From contig NC_087063.1 of NCBI RefSeq assembly GCF_963678635.1, positions 11,068,386-11,132,385 on the forward strand: a stretch of 64,000 nt of DNA, in the 5' to 3' direction. Shown piece by piece: positions 51,842 through 61,852 of this stretch (positions are counted from its first letter, which is position 1; each line of letters starts with the position of its first letter). Source of the stretch: Symsagittifera roscoffensis. Its lineage: Eukaryota > Xenacoelomorpha > Acoela > Convolutidae. Position numbers and translations under genes: made by a program. The notes below the pieces were generated by a model that searched no databases, had not been told where the DNA came from, and saw nothing but the letters and a program-made list of their open reading frames with translations.

Positions 51842-54350
51842 TTATCTTCGCCTCACTAGTGTGGAAATAAACTGCTGCAGTGTAGCCAATGAACAGGGGT
51901 CCCAGCCGTCAGTGAAGCCCTTCTGCAGTTCCTCTGCTGCCGCCCTCGCGAATATGGATGGGACCACTAGGGGACTGTTCATTCCTAGGGTCATTCTCCT
52001 GACTGTTGGGAACTCGGGGATGGTGGTTGGCAAGATTTCCTTTTCCATTATTGCCTCTAGCTCCCTTTTGACCAGTTCAAAGCTATTCTTCCAAGCGGGA
52101 ATCCTCAAGATCTCCTGTCCACCCGCTGTCAGATGGTTCAAATTCCAGAACTTGGGATACGTTTCGATGGGGCCCTCACGTTTGCCTCCCATTCTACACT
52201 GCAGTTGTCCTCGAAAGTTATACACCATCAGTTCTGCATCTTTCACCTTTCCGAAAAGCACTGTATTGCTCATCCGTGCCCTCAGCACCTCTTGCTGACA
52301 CCAATTGAGCGCCGTCCCATCCAGCACACTTATGAGGCTCAAGTGCGTCACGGAGTTACGATGCGCCGTCACTAGAGGATCTGGGAATGCATATGTCACA
52401 GCTGGTCCATAAATGCAGGTTACGACCTCCTCTAGACCCCGGAGTATCCCCATCGGGTCCGACCTCATCGCCAGGCACAGATCAGTTAACAAAGGCATGC
52501 CACCATTCACCTTCCTCCACTCCTCTCTCGTCTTTGGATTCTTCTCTTCACCAGTCATGTATCGATTCTGCATCATGAGGTATTGCACTAGCAGCGTCTT
52601 CAGCCCTGCTGCACACTTATAGGAATAAGTGTCGATGCTCGAGTGGACTTTCCCCATCGACAGGGGCTCCCCATACTTTATCAGTCGATGAAATGACACC
52701 AGTTCACCATGGGTTAGGAGCACCAGTGCCAGATACCCGTCAATCCGGAGTGTTTCCACACCTCGACTGAACATGTACGCTGGACCCATGTTGAACAAGT
52801 ATCTGGGGTAAACCAGGTACAAAGCCAACAGCAGGCTGATGGGCATGCTCAATGTTTCCTGCACAAAGGCTCCAAAGATGGTCGCCTTTGTACCGAACAT
52901 TTCAGCCATGAACTCTTTCCCCCAACAAGAACTCAAGAACTTGAGATTCTCGTGTTAACTTTTAGTCCTCAGCTCGCCCTTCGCGTGCTCCCTCCAGAAT
53001 CCTCCGATTGTTACCTCGTTTGCAGCTGAGACAAACTTAGTCACTGTCATCTCTCTTACCTCGGCCACTTCTAGTTGCTTCTCAAGAAAACTCCAGACTT
53101 GCTTCACGAGAGGTGGCGCATTCTCTTTCGTTTTGTCTGTGGCGTTCTCCAGCCTTGGTGTCAGAAATGGCCAGCAGCCGCTCTCTTGCGTCAGTCGATA
53201 CGCCATCGATTCTAGTTGCTTCTCTTTTGCGGCCACATTTTTTCTCTCATTGCTCGGGCCTCTAGACTTACTGGTGGAACTCGTGATTGCCACCTCCATA
53301 CTCCGAAACCACAAGCTGGCCGTCAAGTGATTTATCACTGGGTGATCGTCCCCGATGACTGGACTGAACTTAAGTTGTCTGGCGAAGTTTGATATCTCTA
53401 GCAAGAGGACCTCGTCCAATACAATGAGGATGTCTGCTAATCCGTAGAAACCCCTCAACGCATGAGACGCGTCCGCCCATGCCGCTGCCAATTCCGACTT
53501 GCGGAGCCTCAGGTTCGTTGGTTCCAGCTCTCGATTGGGAGCTGCCATTAGAATCCGCCATTCATTTCCTTCGGCTATCAGGATCAAGACCGCGTATACG
53601 AATTGCAGGGCGGGTGGCATATTCGCGTACCCAGGAGACGTAGTGAACACTACCTTCGTCTTGGATCCAAATCGCGAGGCGACGTTCTCTTGCACCTCAT
53701 TCATTGCTGCAAACAACGCCTGGATTGCTTCCCAAATTCTTCTCGGTGATGGTTCGTCGCCCTTGAGCTGCTCAAAACTCAGTCGCGTGCAAGTGATCAT
53801 TCATCCCCGCAAACAGTAGTAGCTCGGGCTCGCAAGGCATCTCTGATTTTATTGCCACCACCAGGGTCAACATCTGGTTCAGCTCAGCTCCTGGCAATGA
53901 GTATATTAGAGTCTCTGGCCAGAACAACTTGGGAGACGTTCCTTCGAAGTCCGATCCCGCCACGATGACCACCCTCGCAGCAGCTGGATCTGCTCTATCA
54001 TAAACTGCCAGGGTTTTGGCCAACTGGGTGCTCCCACAGGGTTTCCCGTATCTAGGATCATCCGCCAACCTCGTGCCTTCATAGGCGGCATCTGGCAGCT
54101 CCATTTCCCTTGGGTTCAACAGTTTATCCACCACCCTCAACTGCGCCGGAGTTGCCAATCTGATCCTGGCAACGCTTGTTCGATGTTTGGGGAGTCCCGG
54201 ACTTCCCAGCAATTTTAGAGGCCTGTAATTGATGGGTCCCATGATCGACTTCGTGGGAATCCCGGTCAGGTCCGCAGTCTCCATCACTTTCGCTCTCGAG
54301 AAATGCGTCTCATGAGCCTTCAACCAGTCCACGCATTGATGTCTACTCAA
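51842..54350 (-). pseudogene. Accessory gene 4, copy C: large protein with SGNH-like fold
   Basis: About 836 codons in frames 54350-53772, 53800-52955 and 52936-51842. The last two are in one phase, separated by a single TAA (52957-52955). Early part: CVDWLKAHETHFSR, SIMGPINYRPL. SGNH-like part: RVVIVAGSDFEG, ELLLFAGMNDHLH, KVVFTTSPGY, RILMAAPNRE. Then VLDEVLLLEISNFARQL, hydrophobic helices (LLLALYLVYPRYLF), GGMPLLTDLCLAMR, CIYGPAVTYAFPDP and LNWCQQEVLRARM. The N-terminus overlaps the stop of gene 3 in the -1 frame. It is collinear with 25156-27895. The nucleophile block reads GSD rather than GDS, so it may not be a hydrolase. Confidence 0.6.
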
Positions 54351-55646
54351 GTCCTCGTCCTCGACACTCGTTCAAGACCCAGAGTTTCCGCTAACTCTCG
54401 TCTGCATTCCAGGTCTTCCAAGTCCAACCCTCTCACTTTCTCTGCATATCTCAACCAAGTGGTCTCCACTGGTCTCTCCACCCGCTTACTCTCCGCCAAT
54501 ACCACTGAGGACACTACCGAGCTCTGGGGCGTTGATGACGTCACCTCCTCAGCCTCCATTGTTGCGGCACCTGACAATCTGGTCTGATTGCTTCTTGAGC
54601 TGTCTCTAGAATCGACCCTTGGTCCCAGCTGACTAGACAAAGCGCCCGAGGCAACGAATGGTGGATTTGGAGGTGGTCCGAATGTGAATTGGGCAGTCTC
54701 CAACAGCTCCGCCTCTAGCGCGTTTATGTGCCTTTGAAAGACATCATTTAACCATTCCACTTCCCTCGGTCTGTCAAAGTGGATTCCATCTGCGGAAGTA
54801 TCATCAGGGAATCCAGCCTGCTCCATCTGCTCAGCCACATCCAGCAACCCAACTGGGAGAACGCTCCTTTGGTGAATTTGTCTGATCACTTCGTCTAGGT
54901 TCCACCTTCACGTTCATCTCCATGGCGTGCTGGTCGGACTTCCTGTTGAAGGGGACGGTACATACTGTGAGCAGCACAGGATCCATTTGAATCCTCAACT
55001 CCTCAAGGATGCAGCTCATCTTGTCGTGCAGTCTCGTCACTTTCCTTGCCTCTCCTCTTGACACGTCAATCGTCCCGATCATCAGAGTCACCGTGTATAC
55101 TCTCGCCATCCCTAGCATCTCAAGTGTCGCCAACATTTGTGGCATGGCAGCTCCAGCGAAACTCAAGACCCCCGTCTGCCAGTGCGATTGAATCCGGGTT
55201 AGCACCCGCAACAGGCTGTCCCCTATAATTAGGTGGACTGCGCCTTCTGGTTTACGAGGTGGTGAAAGGTACTCCACCCAGGCTGCATCATGGAAGCAGT
55301 CCCTCCTGGCCCTTTGTGCTGAGCTCCAATCCAGGCGATTGCGCCTGTGGTACCTGCTCTCTGTATTGTTCTTGTAGCTTGAGATCATCACACTCCTGAT
55401 CGGTTGCTCCCTCCACGTCGAGGGAAGCTCCGCCCTTGCCGAACTCTCACGACTTCTCAGCTGTAGTCTCTCGTTCAGTTCCTTCAGACGCGATGAGCTG
55501 CCGCTCACCTGACTGCCGCTCGGGGTTGAGGCCGGGGTATATCCTGGCAGTGCAACATCCATCAGTGGGCGTATAGGTTGTGTCTCTAGGCCGCGTAGGG
55601 AGGAAGTTGACTCAGTCGGTATCCACACCTCCAACCCCTCACTCAT
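54347..55646 (-). pseudogene. Accessory gene 3, copy C: SGNH/GDSL-type hydrolase
   Basis: ATG 55646 follows the stop of gene 2 by three bases (TAACACATG). Frame 55646-54831 has an N-terminal extension of about 135 residues, then HLIIGDSLLRVL (Ser block), LSFAGAAMPQM (Gly block), TLMIGTIDVSRG, where copy B has GTNN, so the Asn is lost, and LLTVCTVPFN. A shift near 54880 moves to 54889-54347, which carries SADGIHFD (Asp/His block) and a C-terminal Ser/Thr-rich tail. The missing Asn suggests reduced or lost activity in this copy. Family: SGNH hydrolases. Substrate unknown. Confidence 0.7.
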
Positions 55647-55649
55647 GTG

Positions 55650-56442
55650 TTATCGAGCCGCGCGGTCAAGATTAAACCGTCCCCTTGCCCTGGGAGCTTC
55701 GTCCACCTCCATCCGTGACTCTGGCCTCGAGCTGGTGACCACTCGCTCTTTTGGCCTGACTCCCTTTTGCATATCGAGCTCACGTTGTCGTTGCTGGATT
55801 CTCTCCATCTCCGACTTTAGTTGTTCACAATTTGCGGCATTCTCCCGCACCCTTAGTTCCTGCTGATGTTCGACCCTCAGCTTCTCAAGCATTCTCAGTG
55901 TTTGGTCCCGTTCGCTGAGCCTGGTCTCTATCAAGCTTTGCTTGATCCCGATCAAGGTTCGCCTTGTTCCTCTCCCTCTGTGTCTTCTCGAGTTCTTTCT
56001 TCAGAACACTGAGGTCCGGATACGCCTCTTCTGTCTGTTGTGCTCGCGTCATCGATGGCGTCTTACTCGTGCTTTGGCCTGCCGATCTTGCTGATGGCCT
56101 AGTTGGCAGTAGAAATTCCCCGGCGCCATACTCGGTGCTATTGCCCAAGCCAGGGTTCCTCGCCAAGTCGAAGCCCCTTACTCCTCCATCCACATTCCAT
56201 GACAACCACCTGGTTTGCTCCTGGTTGGATATTCCCTCGGTGGTGTAGCCGACCATCAAGACAATTTCAGTTGCAGACTCCCTGCATTCACCCTGTTCTT
56301 CTAACTGAAGGATGGCGTTCAGCATCACCGCCATTCTCTCATCCACTTGGGTGTAATCCAGGTCCCTCAGGCGTCTGTATAGCTCATCAAATGTGGGCTT
56401 GTTCAGGGCCGCGGGCATGGACTTCCAGAACCTATCTGCCAT
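55650..56442 (-). pseudogene. Accessory gene 2, copy C: unknown domain plus coiled coil
   Basis: ATG 56442. The first 110 residues share with copy B ELYRRLRDLDY, AVMLNAILQLEE, EIVLMVGYTTEG, RWLSWN and FDLARNPGLGNS. A linker, then a coiled coil (LSVLKKELEKTQRERNKANL) run to a shift near 55900; the coil continues in frame 55955-55650 (MLEKLRVEHQQELRVRENAA, LKSEMERIQQRQRELDMQK), then a Pro/Arg-rich tail. About 260 residues in all. The N-terminal domain is unassigned. The coil suggests an oligomer. Confidence 0.65.
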
Positions 56443-56971
56443 CTCTGTGATTTATGGATGTCTTCAAGTATTAATTCACTCAAGAGTTACCTTACCAACT
56501 CAAGAACTACCTTACCGACTCAAGAATTACCTTACCGACTCAAGAATTGCCGTATCGACTTGAATACTTCAGAAATATCTTTTTACAAATATCTTCTGCA
56601 AGTGTTGATTATCGCGAGTTCGATCAAGACCTTTTTTTCTATCTTCCACTTGAGTATGGTTGAATTGTCAACTTTGTTTATCAAACTGATCTGAAAATAA
56701 AATCCATATTAAGACTAATGTGTCGTGTTCCTAACCTAAAAACCCTCTTTCTACCAGTATGGTTAAAACCTTATCATTTTCATTTCTTTTAAAGCAATTC
56801 AATTGGAAATTCTCTAAGAGCATGCAGATTCATTTTATGTTTTAGCACCGTCAATTTTCTAAAATTCAATTGTCATGCCAATCGCGTTTTAAGATCCTTT
56901 TACCTGTGCCATACCCCAGTACCCGACTTGAGATCCCTTCATGTCCTACTCGAGACCCCCATGTACCCAAC
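56443..56971 (-). other. Spacer between accessory genes 1 and 2, copy C, with 20-bp tandem repeats
   Basis: Non-coding. 56479-56558 holds four 20-bp units, CTCAAGAATTACCTTACCGA-like, with a partial fifth. Words CTCAAG, CTTGAG and CTCGAG recur through the spacer (for example near 56652, 56920, 56957 and 56970). It is the equivalent position to the (TTATG)n spacer of copy B. Confidence 0.75.
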
Positions 56972-57787
56972 TCAGGCGATGCTCAAGTAGTCTTTCTTGT
57001 GCAGATGTACTATTATCTCTGTTTCTGCAAAGACCACGTGCAGGATAGCATATAGTTCCTTTGGGCTCAGCTCGCCTCTGTTTGGGTCATAGACCGGCAT
57101 TGAGACCTCCGTTATCCTTCTTTCAATCATGAAGTCTCGTAGTCTGGTTAGTGCCAACATCACGTGTTCAGGGTCGATTGTATTCCTTTCATTGATTCTC
57201 GTCACTAGAAAGCACAGGTACTTGCCTGGGACTTGCGCTACTGATGGGGGAAGTGCCGCCATTCCTCCCAGCCCCGGTCTCTGCCTGAATAGAAACTCCA
57301 CGTTCTGGTACTCTCTCTTGAAGTCAGCCTCCAGTCTCGACTTGAAGCTCATGTCCGCCGTGATACAGATCGCGCTAGTCCTGTTTGACAGGATGAAGTC
57401 GCTATCCGTTATCATGATGTTTTCCGAGTACTCATTGGGTATTTCAAATTTCGTTTTGAAATTCCGACCTATGTTAGGCTCTGGCTCTTCCTCATCCAGT
57501 TCCAATTCGTTTGTTTCTCTCACTTCCTTGAGTTTCTTTATCATCAAATTTTCGGTGTGGGTAAGTCCTACCCACACTCCCCGGACAAAAAAATTTATCG
57601 ACGTCCCCGTCGATGATGTCGGGTCTGAATTGTCCGTCGGAAAGTCAAGCGGCCTGTCTGTTGCCGTCCAGCCGAAGAGAGGGTCCTCTGTTTTCTTATG
57701 TCTTTTCGATGACACGTCGACTTGTTGAATGCTTTGTCCTTCGTAGTTCTCGTCCTTGACATCGCGCATCCATTCTAGTATCCTCAA
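56972..57787 (-). CDS. Accessory gene 1, copy C: macro-domain-like protein
   Basis: About 271 residues, intact from an in-frame TAG upstream (about 57811) to the stop at 56972. N-terminal 90 residues unassigned; then VGLTHTENLMIKKL, ICITADMSFKSRLEADF, GMAALPPSVAQVPGKYLCFLVTR, MLALTRLRDFMIERRI, TEVSMPVYDPNRGELSP, ELYAILHVVFAETEIIVHL. The strand-helix order and the LVTR and SMPVY-VVF segments resemble TARG1/POA1-type macro domains that remove ADP-ribose. The glycine-rich loop and the usual GLD segment are changed (RGEL), so activity is doubtful. The first 92 bases overlap the 3' end of pol in another frame. Confidence 0.65.
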   Translation of the reverse strand: MRILEWMRDVKDENYEGQSIQQVDVSSKRHKKTEDPLFGWTATDRPLDFPTDNSDPTSSTGTSINFFVRGVWVGLTHTENLMIKKLKEVRETNELELDEEEPEPNIGRNFKTKFEIPNEYSENIMITDSDFILSNRTSAICITADMSFKSRLEADFKREYQNVEFLFRQRPGLGGMAALPPSVAQVPGKYLCFLVTRINERNTIDPEHVMLALTRLRDFMIERRITEVSMPVYDPNRGELSPKELYAILHVVFAETEIIVHLHKKDYLSIA

Positions 57788-60440
57788 GTTCGTGTTCTCT
57801 CTTCTCTATTTCGCTCTGTTCTAGGTCCGTCTCCAATTCCGGTGTCGAGTAGTCTTCCTGCGGATAATGTCCACCATCATCAATAACCTGCCTTTCCTCT
57901 TCGGCTTCTAGTTCTCCTGCACTCAGTAATTCCTCGCCCAATTTGTCTGGCTGTATCTTATCAATCAAAAAGTCATCTCCGTACCTGTTGTACCTCATGC
58001 CTGTCCGTTTACGATTGCCAGACCTGGTTCCCGGTGGTATTGGTCGATCTGGCTCCATCCACTTGGGCACCTCATTTTGCTCCGGGTCGTTCCAGTCTTC
58101 CTCTACAAACGATCCTGCTTCAGAGTCCACCTCTATCTTTTCATTGTCGTCCAAACTCAAGTTCTCATTGCCATCATTTTTCTCTCTGGTGCCTTTTTCA
58201 TTCACTTCACACGCTGGCTCTACCACCAGGTACTCGAGACCCTCCATGTCCTTCGGTATGCACCACTCCTCTGGGGACGGGACGTGAGGCTTTAGATTTT
58301 CATAATGTGCTGCTCGCCCAGTACTCAAGCGGTAGAACCGTCCTTGTTGATGTACTTCCGTTATCATGAATGGTCCCCTCCACTTCTTGAGTAGTTTCTT
58401 TGTTCCCTTGGGCGGTATGACATTTTGGAAGACCCACACGTACTGGCCCACCTCATATGGCTTTGCCTCTAATATTTTTTCATCATATTTCTTGCGTTGT
58501 CTCATTTGCGCTTGCGCCGTGTTCCTCCTGCATAGTTCGTTTTGCTCCTGCTGTCTCCTGATCGCTTCTTTCACGTATGCCTGAGACGACGTCCTTTTCC
58601 CTTCGTATTCCGGGTAAAAGAATGTCAGGGGCATTGCTCTCTCCCTGCCCGTCAACATCATGAAAGGACTGATGCCCGTCGTTGAATGCTGTGTACTGTT
58701 GTAGGCCCCTACTACTTGCGGCAGGTATTTATCCCAGTCCGTCATGTATCTTGAGCAGTACACCCTCAACATATTGACCAATGTTCTGTTCTGTCTCTCT
58801 ACCAGCCCGTTGGTCTGTGGATGGTAGGTTGTCGAGTGTGCTTGAGCAATGTGCGATCTCCTCATTAATTCTTTTGTCAAGTCCCCCACAAAAGCTTTAC
58901 CGTTGTCCGACTGGAAAGTCATTGGACAAGCATACCGCGATATCCAATGCGTTATCAGGTGATCACATGTCTCCTCCGCTGAGGCTGTCTGACACGGAAC
59001 CGCTTCCGCCAACTTTGTGAAGTGATCTATTATAACCAGTATCTGGTTATATCCCGACTCCGTCATGCAGATTTTTTGGGGGTCCATCTGCACCACTTCG
59101 TTGAACTCTGAGCTCTCAACGGACTTAAGTGGGAACTTCATCTTCCTTGGGTCTTTTACCTGGAGGCATGCCAGGCAGACATTCACCCATCTCTCGCAAG
59201 CTTTCCTCAGTCCTGGCCAATCAAACCTGTGAAGTATCCTTTGTTGCACTTTGTCTATCCCTTGGTGCCCCATCTGGTCGTGCGATCTGAAAAGCACCTC
59301 TGTCTGATACAACTGTGGTAGTATGATGAGGTTGTGCTTGTGTAATATCTTCTCCTCATCTCTCCTCTTGCACGCTACCACCCCGTCAGCTGTGTGATAG
59401 AGTAAGTCTTTCTTTTCCTTGTAGAACTGGCTGAAGATCTTGTAGCTGTCTTCTTCGAGTTCCCCTTTCTCCTTGACCCCCGTCTTGATCCATTTGGAGA
59501 GGTTACTTGTCATCTTGTCATTCTTTTGGGCTCTTATTAGGTCCGACAGCCTATATCTCGCTTTGACATGTTCCTTTAGTGCCATGATCTGTCCATTCAT
59601 TTCCCCAGGGTTGTGAATGTCATCACTCAGCTTCACGCATACTATCCTCTTCACAATTTTCATATCATCTTCTGGCACCATGTTCGTTCTGAAATTTGAG
59701 TTGCATGATAGTTCTCTGAATGGTTTCCTCGAAACCGCAATTCTCTCAAGTTCTTTACCACCTCGTATCTCTTGTACGTCCAGATTATACGTTCCTGAAG
59801 ATGGATCTGTCTGTAATTCCCTGTCGTGGTGTCTTATCTTCTCTTCCGCCAATATCATGCACAGACTATCTTGGTTTTCGCTGCTCTCATCCGAGTCCTC
59901 ATCCCATTCTTCACGCTCCCCGGACAATTTTCCTTCTCCGGTTTCTTCTTCTTCCGTGGATATGGACCACTCCCCGGACTCTTGACCTAGTCCCAGGTGT
60001 TCAGCTTCTTCTTTGAACGCCGCTTTCTTTTTCCGAACCTTGGTCTGCTCCAGAATGCTTTCAGGGATTTTGTCAACTAGTGACCGCACAACATCTTTGC
60101 TATCAGTGACGCTTCCTCTTGAAGGGTCTGTATTGTTCACTGTTTCTTTTCTCCGCAGTATCGTGACTTCTGGTTCCTCTTGACCATTCTCTTGAATCAC
60201 GGGCTTATCATCTGATAGTTTCTCGAGTAACCTCATCAAGTCTTCATCTATTTGTGCATCTCCCACTTCTACCTGGTTAAGATCATAGCCTTTTGCCTTC
60301 AGCGTCTCCCTAACAATCTTCGACTTGAGTATTACTTCTATCGGAACCCCTCTGTTTTTCTTCAAGATTGTCTTTTCCGGAGGTTCTTTTGGTAATTCGG
60401 GGTGATCTTCAATCGGTTTGCCTGATTTATCCAGCCATCT
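57696..60440 (-). pseudogene. RNase H-integrase linker, integrase and C-terminal domain, copy C
   Basis: Main frame 60365-57696, 889 codons without an ATG at the start, because a 5-bp tandem duplication (TCACG) at about 60440-60450 shifted the upstream frame. Linker of about 280 residues, acidic. Integrase: HDQMGHQGIDK with CLACLQVKD (HHCC zinc finger), VVQMDPQKIC (Asp), FQSDNGKAF (Asp), HPQTNGLVERQNRTL (Glu), then WRGPFMITEVHQ and YRLSTGRAAHYENLKPH (GPF/Y module). Acidic tail with YNRYGDDFLIDK. All catalytic residues are intact. It joins viral-like cDNA to the chromosome. Confidence 0.9.
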
Positions 60441-61852
60441 CGTGACGTGAGTGGAAGACTGTCGTACGTTTCCTTGTCCATGAAGGAGAAGCCATCCTTG
60501 ATTTCAGGTCTTTCCGCCTCCCTTTGTTCTTGTCTCTCGTAGAACTCCGTCTTCTTACTCAAGCTGTCGGCGTTTTGATGTTTGTCTCGTGTTCTATGCT
60601 CAATTATCATATTGTACCCATCCAGGCGAACTATCCATCTCCCAATGTAACTTTGATCCATCGAGTACGTCTTCAGCCAGCTTAGTGCTCTGTTGTCGAC
60701 TCTCAGCTTGAATTGCTTGCTGCCTAAGTACGCTCTATATTTCTCGACAAAGGTGACCCCCGCGAACATCTCTGCCTTCGGTGCCCCGTATTTCATTTCC
60801 GTATCGCTTAAGACTTTGCTCCCGTATGCTATTGGTCTCAAGACTGTTTTCCCGTTCCATTCCTGTTCCTGATGGAGAATTCCAGAAATCGCAACTACCG
60901 ACGCAACCGTGTCCAGCACGTACATCCCTTTCTCCGTCGGCATACCTAGTACTGGTGCCTCACATAGCTCTTTCTTTATTCTCTGGAATGACTCTTCTGC
61001 CGCGTTGTTCCACGTGAACTTCTTGCCCTTATGTCTCATCAATTGTTGCATCGGGTATACCTTGCCCGCATAGCCTTTGATGAACTCTCTATAGTAGTTA
61101 GCGAAACCCAGGAAGCTCATCAACTGGTGTTCCGTCTTCGGCGATTTCCAAGTTAGGACTGCTTCCACGGCGTCTGGATCAGGTCTGATGCCGTGCCTGT
61201 CCACCATCCTGCCCAAGTATTTTATCGAGTCCTTAAGTATCTCGCACTTTGATGGTTTACACTTTAGCCCCGACCTTTTCATGCATGCAAACACCTCATC
61301 AAGTCTCTCAATGTCTTCTAGTGTGGGCGTCGCTATTACCACGTCATCCACAAAGCACATTACCAGATTGCCGTACTTCTTCGTCACCCCTATTAGTGCG
61401 TGTGCCATCAGTCGCTGAAATGTTGCGGTGGCATTGCAAAGACCAAACGGCATCCGTTTCCACTGAAATAGACCCAAATCGCAGGCGAACCCTGTCTTGT
61501 CCCTGTCCTGCTTCCTCAGCGGTACCTGCCAGAAGGCCGAACCTAAATCAAGAGCAGTAAAGAACTTTGCATCACCTAACTTCGAGAGGCTCTCATCAAT
61601 TCTAGGTATGGGATAGGCATCCTTCACCGTGACGGAGTTCAGGTATCGAAAGTCACAACAAAACCTCAATTGGTCGCCTTTTTTTTTGGCCATCACTACT
61701 CCACATGCCCACGGTGATTTGGATGGTTCTATCATGTCATACTCTAGTAACGTTTCGATCTCTTTTCTACACGCATCCGATTTGTGTGGGGTCATGCGCC
61801 TCGCCCCCTCCCTGTGCGGTACTGCATTCTCCTCAAGTTCTATTTCATGCAA
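60362..61852 (-). CDS. Reverse transcriptase and RNase H, copy C
   Basis: 496 codons. RT motifs: RRMTPHKSDACRKEIETLLE, LNSVTVKDAYPIPRIDESLS, ALDLGSAFWQVPL (motif A), RMPFGLCNATATFQRLM (motif B), VMCFVDDVVIATPT (motif C, Phe instead of Tyr). RNase H: LDTVASVVAISG, where copy B has the catalytic Asp (DTDAS), so this Asp is replaced by Val; YGAPKAEMF and RVDNRAL are intact; HQNADSLSKK is near the end. The frame ends by the 5-bp duplication near 60445. RT is probably intact in sequence, RNase H probably not. Confidence 0.9.
   Translation of the reverse strand: MHEIELEENAVPHREGARRMTPHKSDACRKEIETLLEYDMIEPSKSPWACGVVMAKKKGDQLRFCCDFRYLNSVTVKDAYPIPRIDESLSKLGDAKFFTALDLGSAFWQVPLRKQDRDKTGFACDLGLFQWKRMPFGLCNATATFQRLMAHALIGVTKKYGNLVMCFVDDVVIATPTLEDIERLDEVFACMKRSGLKCKPSKCEILKDSIKYLGRMVDRHGIRPDPDAVEAVLTWKSPKTEHQLMSFLGFANYYREFIKGYAGKVYPMQQLMRHKGKKFTWNNAAEESFQRIKKELCEAPVLGMPTEKGMYVLDTVASVVAISGILHQEQEWNGKTVLRPIAYGSKVLSDTEMKYGAPKAEMFAGVTFVEKYRAYLGSKQFKLRVDNRALSWLKTYSMDQSYIGRWIVRLDGYNMIIEHRTRDKHQNADSLSKKTEFYERQEQREAERPEIKDGFSFMDKETYDSLPLTSRDGWINQANRLKITPNYQKNLRKRQS

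Noticed and set aside
53906-54091. Envelope-like gene in the accessory region
   Set aside because: I saw no signal peptide, furin-like site or fusion peptide plus transmembrane anchor in any accessory protein; the hydrophobic helices in gene 4 are isolated.
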